NCBI GenBank assembly: GCA_031547045.1
Contig: JAVBSN010000026.1
Coordinates: forward strand, 1 to 38,246
DNA: 38,246 nucleotides
Source of the DNA: JAVBSN01 sp031547045
GTDB taxonomy: Bacteria > Bacillota > Clostridia > Lachnospirales > Lachnospiraceae
Direction: 5' to 3'
Shown: piece after piece, positions 31,790-38,246 of the stretch
How the letters are laid out: every line of letters starts with the position of its first letter
Position numbering within the stretch: position 1 is the first letter of the stretch
The notes under the pieces: model-generated
Databases searched by the model: none
Told to the model about the DNA's origin: nothing
Seen by the model: only the letters and a program-made list of their open reading frames with translations
Program-made: the position numbers and the translations under genes

Positions 31790-33133
31790 CTATCCTATTA
31801 ATATTTTTACAGGTGCTCTTTTTACAGGTGGATCAAAATGTTTTCCTGCAAGAGCGAAAACCAATGTAAGCCATCCAACACGTCCTATGAACATCAAAAT
31901 CATAATAACAACTTTTGATATAGTTCCAAGTGAAGAAGTGATGCCCATAGAAAGACCTACGGTTCCAATAGCAGATACTACCTCAAAAAGAATCTGTTTT
32001 AATGAAAATGATTCTATTGAACATAGTAGCATAGTTGAAATTGTGACCGCTGAAATATAAATGGTAAAAAATGCGCCTGCTTCTTTGACAATATTATCAT
32101 CAATTCTACGTTTAAAAGCTGTAACATGACGAACTCTACTTGAAGAAGCTATTGCACTTAACAGTAAAACTGACAATGTAGTTGTTTTAATACCACCAGC
32201 AGTAGATCCAGAGCTACCCCCAATAAACATCAGTATGATAGTTAAAAAACTACTTGATTCTGATAATTTCCCCATATCAATTGTATTAAATCCTGCTGTT
32301 CTTGTTGTAACTGATTGAAATAAAGCAGCAATAACTTTACTCTTTCCGTCCAATTCAGACAGTAGACCATCATATTCAAAAAAATAAAATAATAGCCAAC
32401 CTGTGCATATTAGTAAAGTAGTTGTAGTTAGTACAATTTTAGAGTGTAACTCATATTCACGAAAATTCCATTTATGTTTAATAATATCATCCCACACAAT
32501 GAAGCCAATTCCTCCAATTATTATTAGTAAAGAGATGGTTAAATTAACAATGGGATCGTTCACATAGTTTGTTAGAGATGAAAATTGTTCGTATTTACCC
32601 ATTAAATCGAACCCTGCATTGCAAAAGGCAGAGATGGAATGGAAAACAGCATTATAGAGGCCTTGCCAAAATCCCATTTGAGGACAAAAGCGTGTGGAGA
32701 GAAGAACGGCCCCAATAAATTCAATGCATAGAGAAACGACAACAATTTGCTTAATCAAGCGTACAATACCAGAGAGATGAAGTGTGCCTGCTGATTGAAC
32801 AAGAAGCTGTCTCTCATGAAGACCAATTCTCCGCTTAATAATTACTGAAAGCATGGTAATTATCGTCATAAAACCAATTCCTCCAACTTGTATTAAAACC
32901 AATATTATCAATTGTCCGACAATGGACCAATGAGTATAAGTATCATATAATACAAGACCTGTAACACATGTTGCACTGGTTGCAGTAAATAGTGTAACCA
33001 GTGGAGATGTCCATTCCCCACTTCTTGATGATATTGGTAAGCAAAGTAGAAAGGCACCAATCAAGATAAGTACAAAAAATCCGAGAGCTATAACTTGTGT
33101 GGATGTGAGTTTTAGATTTAGCTTTTTATTCAT
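31790..33133 (-). CDS. ktrB: KtrB/TrkH-type potassium transporter membrane subunit
   Basis: A 447-residue membrane protein with four MPM repeats. Filter-like segments with the conserved Gly are visible: FTATSATCVTGLVLYDTYTH (first), HSISAFCNAGFDL (second), VTTRTAGFNTIDM (third) and SAIGTVGLSMG (fourth). FIGGSSGSTAGGIKTTT is a strong TrkH/KtrB family mark. It takes up K+, with Na+ coupling in some relatives. AGGAG precedes ATG. It is first of a two-gene minus-strand unit with ktrA. Confidence 0.93.
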   Translation of the reverse strand: MNKKLNLKLTSTQVIALGFFVLILIGAFLLCLPISSRSGEWTSPLVTLFTATSATCVTGLVLYDTYTHWSIVGQLIILVLIQVGGIGFMTIITMLSVIIKRRIGLHERQLLVQSAGTLHLSGIVRLIKQIVVVSLCIEFIGAVLLSTRFCPQMGFWQGLYNAVFHSISAFCNAGFDLMGKYEQFSSLTNYVNDPIVNLTISLLIIIGGIGFIVWDDIIKHKWNFREYELHSKIVLTTTTLLICTGWLLFYFFEYDGLLSELDGKSKVIAALFQSVTTRTAGFNTIDMGKLSESSSFLTIILMFIGGSSGSTAGGIKTTTLSVLLLSAIASSSRVRHVTAFKRRIDDNIVKEAGAFFTIYISAVTISTMLLCSIESFSLKQILFEVVSAIGTVGLSMGITSSLGTISKVVIMILMFIGRVGWLTLVFALAGKHFDPPVKRAPVKILIG

Positions 33134-33306
33134 AAATATACTCCTACATTAATGGAAATTTGGTAAATTCATTTTGTAATTTAGATTATCAGTATAATAT
33201 ATACGGTATAAGTTTTGAGCTAAAATATTATAAATGAATGCTAATTTTTGGTTAAAATAGTAATAAGTTTATTAGCAGGATTTTAACAATAGAGTTATGT
33301 ACATAT

Positions 33307-33326
33307 TCTTTAGGTAATCTTTAGGT
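33307..33326 (+). promoter_or_regulatory. Direct repeat TCTTTAGGT, likely response-regulator site
   Basis: TCTTTAGGT at 33307-33315 and 33318-33326, an 11-base period that puts both copies on one face of the helix as in OmpR-family binding sites. It lies about 100 bases ahead of the ABC/metalloprotease/two-component operon and about 175 bases from ktrB on the other side. A TATTAT at 33357 without a good -35 would suit an activated promoter. Confidence 0.45.
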
Positions 33327-33427
33327 TGCATTTATTCTGTCTTAAGAAGAGGTAAGTATTATTGTAAGTATAGAAGTCGTTAAGTAATAATGGCGTATCT
33401 AATCAGATAGAAGAGAAGGGGATTAAC

Positions 33428-34108
33428 ATGATAAAAATTGAAAATGTTTCAAAATCGTATAAGAAAAAGAAGGTAGTCAATAATTTATCTTTTGAAATAA
33501 ATGAAGGTGAATTATATGCATTGCTTGGTAGCAACGGAGCAGGCAAAAGCACAACAATTAAAATGATACTTGGACTTGTGAAAAAAGATGAAGGAAATAT
33601 CGAATTATCTAAAGATGTTAAGATTGGATATTCTCCTGAAACCCCATATTTTCCACCTTTTTTATCTGGGATAGAAGTGTTGAACTATTATGGTTCACTT
33701 CAGAAAATTCCGGCAAAGAAGTTGCAGATTGAAAGTGAAAGTTTATTAGAACTAGTTGGGTTGGAAAATGATAAAACCAAAATACGTCACTATTCAAAAG
33801 GTATGTTACAACGTCTTGCATTGGCACAAGCATTATTAGGAGATTCTGAGATTTTAATTTTAGATGAGCCATGTGCTGGACTTGATGCAATGGGACGTAT
33901 AGAAATGATAGAACTAATTGATAAATTAAAATCAAAGGGTAAAACAATACTTATGAATTCACATATATTAAGTGATATTGAAAAGGTATGTGATAGAGGA
34001 ATTATAATTAAAAACGGAAATATTATAAGGACATTTGACAAGGCAGAATTTGAAGAAAATCAAACGCTTGAAGATATATTTATTGAAGCAATAGGAGGAA
34101 TAGCATAA
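33428..34108 (+). CDS. ABC transporter ATP-binding protein
   Basis: A 226-residue ATPase for the permease encoded next. Walker A GSNGAGKST at residues 34-42, signature YSKGMLQ at 122-128, Walker B ILILDEP at 142-148, D-loop AGLD, H-loop in NSHILSD. The short length without C-terminal extension fits small ABC-2 exporters. The TAA stop and the next ATG overlap by one base. First gene of a five-gene unit with a metalloprotease and a two-component system; the substrate is unknown, with a peptide or lipid-linked compound as plausible guesses. Confidence 0.93.
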   Translation: MIKIENVSKSYKKKKVVNNLSFEINEGELYALLGSNGAGKSTTIKMILGLVKKDEGNIELSKDVKIGYSPETPYFPPFLSGIEVLNYYGSLQKIPAKKLQIESESLLELVGLENDKTKIRHYSKGMLQRLALAQALLGDSEILILDEPCAGLDAMGRIEMIELIDKLKSKGKTILMNSHILSDIEKVCDRGIIIKNGNIIRTFDKAEFEENQTLEDIFIEAIGGIA

Positions 34109-34866
34109 TGGGAGTAATTATTAAAAATGCACTAAGAGAAAGAATTAGAAGAAAAGAGTTGTACATTGTTGTAGCAATAGGCATGTTGCTTATGCTACTT
34201 TGTAGCAGTGATACAGCAAGTCTTAGTATAGATGGAGAACCAGTTACAGGGTTTAAAAATATGTTTATGGTAATGCACATATTGGTTAATGCAGTAGGCT
34301 GTATTTTGGCAGTAGTATTAAGTGTTAGAACTATTCCAAATGAGTATGAGAGACAAAACAGCCATTTAGTTTGGGTTAGAGGCATATCACAAACTAAGTA
34401 TCATGCAGGATTATCTATAGCCAATATACTTAGCACAATGTCAGCAGTGGCAATATTATATATTGTTTTGGCAGTATATGTTATTTCAAATGGAAAATTA
34501 GAATATTGTCTACTTATGATACCAGCATTTTTAATTGAATCTATAAATATTGTAATTATTAGCTTATTTACAAGTGTATGCAGTATTTTTATGCCTGCAA
34601 TGGCAACTGGCACATGTGGAATACTTTTAGCAGGATGTGGAGTATTTTATGGTTTGTTAGATTTATATAAAAATATAATTGGAGGGTTTGGAGGCAAACT
34701 TATTTCCTTAATATTATCTATAGTACCCGATATGAATGGAATACAAAAGCAGGCACAGAATTTAATGACTGGAAACAAGGTAGATATACATCTTGTTTTG
34801 ACAAGCTTATTTGCAATATATGTAATATCACTTGGAATATTTATATTTAAGAAAAAGGAAGCTTAA
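34108..34866 (+). CDS. ABC-2 type permease subunit
   Basis: A 252-residue membrane protein with about six spans. The N terminus MGVIIKNALRERIRRKELYI is the basic cytoplasmic lead of ABC-2 permeases, and a long extracellular or re-entrant segment follows the first span (SSDTASLSIDGEPVTGFKNM). AGGAGG is nine bases before the ATG. It presumably works as a homodimer with the preceding ATPase. The metalloprotease gene starts 12 bases later. Confidence 0.85.
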   Translation: MGVIIKNALRERIRRKELYIVVAIGMLLMLLCSSDTASLSIDGEPVTGFKNMFMVMHILVNAVGCILAVVLSVRTIPNEYERQNSHLVWVRGISQTKYHAGLSIANILSTMSAVAILYIVLAVYVISNGKLEYCLLMIPAFLIESINIVIISLFTSVCSIFMPAMATGTCGILLAGCGVFYGLLDLYKNIIGGFGGKLISLILSIVPDMNGIQKQAQNLMTGNKVDIHLVLTSLFAIYVISLGIFIFKKKEA

Positions 34867-34878
34867 GGGGGAATATCA

Positions 34879-35844
34879 ATGAAAATGTGGAAAATAGGAT
34901 ATATAGCAGTAGGTATAATATTATTAGTTAGTATGTTAGCTACAGGAAGTTATGGACTATCAGATATAAATGTGGATATATATGAGGATGCAATTAATAT
35001 AGATGAAGAAATACAATCTTTAGGTTTTGATGATTTATCACTAAAAGATTATAAAGTGCGTTTTTATAATGGAAGATATGATTATGTTATGAAGGATGGT
35101 AATATTGAAAAAAAATCAGCAATATTAGATGTATTTGTAGGAACTACCATGAAAGTAGATGGAGAATATCAGGTACTAATTCCTACTTATGAATTGTTTT
35201 CAGAGTTACTGTCTACAATGGACACAGTAGGAAATATAGGAGAGGGAACAATTATAGATTCAGAAGAATTATATAGTGAGAATTCTCATGTAGCTACTAT
35301 ATGGCATGAGGCTTTTCATGCATGGCAGATTACAAAATGGGAAACTGAAATAGATGAATTAGTATCTAATATTGACATATCAGAATATGAAAGTCGTGAA
35401 GATATTATTGTAAAAGAAATTGATTCTAATAGTAGACTTGTAGTATTATTTAAAGATGAGATGAATGTATTAAAACGTGCATATGAAGAAGATAACATAT
35501 CAGCAAAGATTAGCAACATAGAAAGAGCATTAGAGATTTCAAAAGAGAGAGACGAAATAATATCTAATGAGGCAATGTCTATGGAATATTATCTTGAAAA
35601 TTTAGAAGGAAGTGCAATGTATATAGAGGGTCAGGTCTATAAAAGATTAGAAGGTAATGAGGCATGGTCGAAAAACTATATGGGTGATTTTGAATATGCA
35701 AATGGAAGTGGAAAGTATTATGAGATGGGAATGTTAAAATGTGAATTACTAGATCAGATAGTACCTAATTGGCAGAGTGACTTTAGTGTATTTAATGGAG
35801 TAGATGAATTATTAGAAAGTGGAATTGTTAAATATAAAGAGTAG
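34879..35844 (+). CDS. Membrane-anchored HExxH zinc metalloprotease-like protein
   Basis: A 321-residue protein with one N-terminal membrane segment or uncleaved signal (about residues 5-25) and an extracytoplasmic domain. The zinc motif HEAFH is at residues 143-147 within IWHEAFHAWQ. About 95 residues later ENLEGSAMYIEGQVY (240-254) gives acidic candidates for the third ligand, most likely Glu243, in a gluzincin-like plan. Between them is a charged helical stretch (residues 155-230). I do not recognise the family. Encoded between the permease and the regulator, it may process or destroy a peptide that the transporter moves or that the kinase senses. The function is inferred from context only. 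Confidence 0.65.
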   Translation: MKMWKIGYIAVGIILLVSMLATGSYGLSDINVDIYEDAINIDEEIQSLGFDDLSLKDYKVRFYNGRYDYVMKDGNIEKKSAILDVFVGTTMKVDGEYQVLIPTYELFSELLSTMDTVGNIGEGTIIDSEELYSENSHVATIWHEAFHAWQITKWETEIDELVSNIDISEYESREDIIVKEIDSNSRLVVLFKDEMNVLKRAYEEDNISAKISNIERALEISKERDEIISNEAMSMEYYLENLEGSAMYIEGQVYKRLEGNEAWSKNYMGDFEYANGSGKYYEMGMLKCELLDQIVPNWQSDFSVFNGVDELLESGIVKYKE

Positions 35845-35855
35845 AGGATGTATTT

Positions 35856-36554
35856 ATGAAAGAAGGAAAATTTGTTATCTTAGGGGCAGATGATGAGGTG
35901 GAATTATTAGATGCCTTAGAATTGTTTTTACGTAAAGAAAATATGATTTTAATTAAGGCTACAAATGGGAGCGAAGCATTGAAGTTATTCGATAGTGAAG
36001 AACCTGATTTGGTATTGCTTGATATTATGATGCCTAATGTAGATGGATTTTCTGTAATACAACAAATAAGAAAAAAGAGCAAAGTTCCTGCAATTATGAT
36101 GACAGCCAGAACTGAGGATTATGATAAAATATTAGGCTTAGAATTAGGAGCAGATGATTATGTAACAAAACCTTATAATCCACTAGAGGTTACTGCTAGG
36201 GTAAAGGCACAGCTTCGTAGATGTTATGATTATAGGGAACAAGATAGTTCAGATATATTGCAAGCATTTGATTTGGAACTTAATCTACAGGAATGTAGCC
36301 TAAGAAAGTCAGGGAAAGAAATATTACTTACAAAGACAGAATATAAGATACTAGAATTCTTAATGAAATCACCAGGAAGGATATATACTAAGCAACAAAT
36401 CTTTGATTATTCATGGGATGAACCATATATGGGAGACGATAGTACAATTATGGTACACATTAGTAATTTGCGTAATAAGATTGAAGATGAACCAAAGAAA
36501 CCAACAATAATAAAAACGATAAAGGGATTGGGATACAGATTTGAAAAAGAATAA
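35856..36554 (+). CDS. OmpR-family response regulator
   Basis: A 232-residue regulator: acidic pocket ADDE, phospho-acceptor Asp56 in LVLLDIMMPNVDG, TAR, and Lys in DYVTKPYNP. The DNA-binding winged helix has LTKTEYKILEFLMKSPGRIYTKQQ and TIMVHISNLRNKIE, ending in GLGYRF. It resembles VanR-type regulators. Its last 14 bases overlap the kinase gene. The direct repeat at 33307-33326 is the best candidate for its site. Confidence 0.93.
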   Translation: MKEGKFVILGADDEVELLDALELFLRKENMILIKATNGSEALKLFDSEEPDLVLLDIMMPNVDGFSVIQQIRKKSKVPAIMMTARTEDYDKILGLELGADDYVTKPYNPLEVTARVKAQLRRCYDYREQDSSDILQAFDLELNLQECSLRKSGKEILLTKTEYKILEFLMKSPGRIYTKQQIFDYSWDEPYMGDDSTIMVHISNLRNKIEDEPKKPTIIKTIKGLGYRFEKE

Positions 36555-37926
36555 TAGAAAAGTAAAGGGAAGTATATTTAGGAAGTTAATAGCTAGTTAT
36601 ATCGTATTTGCCTTAGTTGCGATTATTTCTACAATCATTTGTATAATAGTATCAGCCTTACTTTCTTGGGGAGATAATCTTGATAATAATTTTCCCATTG
36701 CTACTGTTAAAGAAGATGGAGAAATAGCATCAGTAGATGGAGTTATTAAACTTGGTGGATGGGTAGAGCAGTTAGATGAGAATTATCAAGTACAAGAGGT
36801 ATTTGGTGATAAGCTTACAACAGATGAGAATTATACTGTAGAGCAACTTTTAGATTTAACAAGAATCACAAATTTTAATGAGGAATATCATGTGTTTTTG
36901 GAGCCTTATTCAAAAGGAAGTTATCTAGTGTTTTATCCAAGAGATGCATTTAATATTGTATTTAATTTTGACACAGATAAAGTAATAACATCCAGTATTG
37001 GAAGGGTAGCATTATGGTTATTATTATTACTATTAATAATAGATGTTGCAGGTATAAGTTATTATATATCTAGAAAAATACGCAGGCCTCTAAAGGATCT
37101 TATGGATGGAATGAAGCGTATCGAAGATGGTGATGAAAAAGTAGTATTGTCTATGCGAACAGAGAGAGAATTTGTAGAGATTCAAGATGCATTTAACCGT
37201 ATGGTAGAGCGTCTAGAAGACCAAAAGGCAGAAAACGAAAAAATGAGTAGAAGTAGACAGAAAATGTTGCTTGAATTATCTCATGATATTAAGACTCCAG
37301 TTGCTACTATAAAAAGTTATGCCTTTGCTTTGCAAGAGGGTATTGTAAAAGAAGAGGAACTAGAGAAATATTATACTACTATTGCCAGTAAGGCAGACAG
37401 AGTTAATACTATGTCTGATGATTTGTTTACTATGCTTAAGATGGAAAGTTCAGATTATATGTTAGACCTTAAAGAACTTAATATAACCGAATTAATACGT
37501 CAGATTTGTGCTGAATACTATGAGGAATTTGTTAGTGCAGGATATGATTTTATAGTTGATATTCCAGATGAGAATATTTATATACAGGGAGACAAAACAC
37601 TATTATCAAGAGTAATATCTAATCTTTTAATTAATGCAAAAAAATATAATAAAACAGGTAAAGAAATAGAGATGAAAGTATCTACAACGAAAGATAAAAT
37701 TAAACTTGCAGTAATAGATGATGGTGAAGAGATTAATCAGAATATACAATCCACTATGTTTTCAGCTTTTGTAAGAGGTGAAAGTGAGAGAAGTACAAGT
37801 GGTGGAACAGGTTTAGGACTTGCTATTGCAAAAGGAGTTGTGGCAAAACATGGAGGTCAGATTAGTTATGTATATGAGGAGAATAGCAATATGTTTGTTA
37901 TAGAGATTCCTATGGCTAATAAGTAA
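36541..37926 (+). CDS. Sensor histidine kinase, HAMP type
   Basis: A 461-residue kinase with two membrane spans (about 16-42 and 153-176) around an extracellular sensor of about 110 residues. A HAMP domain (RKIRRPLKDLMDGMKRIEDG) precedes the H box LELSHDIKTPVATIKSYAFAL with His248, then the N box ISNLLINAKKYN and G boxes DDGEEI and GGTGLGLAIAKGVV. It starts with TTG, inside the end of the regulator gene; no later ATG would keep the first span. This is the sensor of the ABC/metalloprotease unit. A terminator follows. Confidence 0.93.
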   Translation: MKKNNRKVKGSIFRKLIASYIVFALVAIISTIICIIVSALLSWGDNLDNNFPIATVKEDGEIASVDGVIKLGGWVEQLDENYQVQEVFGDKLTTDENYTVEQLLDLTRITNFNEEYHVFLEPYSKGSYLVFYPRDAFNIVFNFDTDKVITSSIGRVALWLLLLLLIIDVAGISYYISRKIRRPLKDLMDGMKRIEDGDEKVVLSMRTEREFVEIQDAFNRMVERLEDQKAENEKMSRSRQKMLLELSHDIKTPVATIKSYAFALQEGIVKEEELEKYYTTIASKADRVNTMSDDLFTMLKMESSDYMLDLKELNITELIRQICAEYYEEFVSAGYDFIVDIPDENIYIQGDKTLLSRVISNLLINAKKYNKTGKEIEMKVSTTKDKIKLAVIDDGEEINQNIQSTMFSAFVRGESERSTSGGTGLGLAIAKGVVAKHGGQISYVYEENSNMFVIEIPMANK

Positions 37927-37944
37927 CTTAGATTTTTTATAAGC

Positions 37945-37977
37945 AGAGACATGTGGAAAATCACACATGTCTCTTTT
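37945..37977. terminator. Terminator after the histidine kinase, between convergent genes
   Basis: Perfect 11-bp stem AGAGACATGTG / CACATGTCTCT, loop GAAAATCA, then TTT on the plus strand. It may also serve the minus-strand gene ending at 38002. Confidence 0.85.
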
Positions 37978-38001
37978 GTGTAATTATTTTAGATATATGA
38001 A

Positions 38002-38246
38002 TTACTTGCTTTCATCAATCCATGTATTTGTTTCAGAAAGTCTGATTAATTTTTCGTATTGGTTTTCGTTAAATTTAATCTCAAATTTACGTGTCATACG
38101 ATTTGAGTCAATAACTTCGCCTTCTTCAAATTTTCCAAAAGCTATCCAATAGCGAGGATGTGGTTTGAAAGTATACTTCATATTAGGAGAAGCAGTACAT
38201 GCAAAAGCAGATTCTCCAGACATTGAGATGCCTATTGATGCAGTAT
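38002..38246 (-). CDS. 3' end of an unidentified gene (5' part beyond the window)
   Basis: The minus-strand frame is open from the window edge to TAA at 38002 and gives about 80 residues: TASIGISMSGESAFACTASP, then PHPRYWIAFGKFEEGEVIDS and FEIKFNENQYEKLIRLSETN. The ATG at 38223 is probably internal. I do not recognise the family. The window holds only the C-terminal part, with no membrane segment. Confidence 0.55.
   Translation of the reverse strand, partial: TASIGISMSGESAFACTASPNMKYTFKPHPRYWIAFGKFEEGEVIDSNRMTRKFEIKFNENQYEKLIRLSETNTWIDESK

Noticed and set aside
1..38246. Reassignment of a stop codon, suggested by in-frame TAG in the CPBP gene and TAA in trpF
   Set aside because: Both TAG and TAA end many clearly complete genes here (tuf ends in TAG, trpE in TAG, trpA in TAA), so neither is read as sense.

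Overview
This is a low-GC, AT-rich stretch of a Firmicutes chromosome, most likely from a Lachnospiraceae-type clostridium. The grounds are the codon and base bias, strong AGGAGG-type ribosome binding sites, a tryptophan operon behind a T-box leader, BspA-like leucine-rich-repeat surface proteins, a VanZ-domain protein and an Lsa-like ABC-F protein. I saw no rRNA, tRNA, CRISPR array, transposase or integrase. Nothing was searched against a database; all family names come from motifs read by eye.

Layout. 1-1041: 3' part of tuf, an intergenic repeat and the tuf terminator. 1100-2292 (minus): an Abi_2/HEPN abortive-infection gene with its own promoter and a structured 3' tail. 2350-6092: a YtrA-type GntR regulator, one ABC ATPase, two ABC-2 permeases and a CPBP protease gene broken by one amber codon. 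6286-13271: an MFS transporter, a membrane-anchored extracellular protein, a VanZ protein, an FtsK/SpoIIIE C-terminal remnant, VOC, CoA-binding and cupin proteins, and a Ca2+/H+ antiporter. 13346-15685 (minus): two PLP enzymes of transsulfuration. 15963-19010: two paralogous secreted leucine-rich-repeat proteins.

19023-20801: an Lsa-like ABC-F gene behind what looks like an attenuator leader. 20825-21135: a small type I toxin-antitoxin module not previously called here, with a 28-residue membrane peptide on the minus strand and a convergent antisense RNA on the plus strand. 21299-22135: a lipoprotein. 22160-29131: a T-box-controlled trp operon, trpE-G-D-C/F-B-A, in which the TrpF half of the TrpC-TrpF fusion is cut by two in-frame ochre codons although its last 38 residues are still readable in frame. 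29151-33133: a KdpD/KdpE-like two-component pair convergent with a KtrA/KtrB potassium uptake pair. 33428-37926: a five-gene unit of ABC ATPase, ABC-2 permease, membrane-anchored HExxH metalloprotease, response regulator and histidine kinase. 38002-38246 (minus): the 3' end of an unidentified gene.

The points most worth a second look are the trpF double nonsense, the type I toxin-antitoxin module, the ABC-F attenuator, the ABC/metalloprotease/two-component operon, the Abi gene with its structured RNA tail, and an intergenic repeat family built on a spaced TTAGTGA motif.
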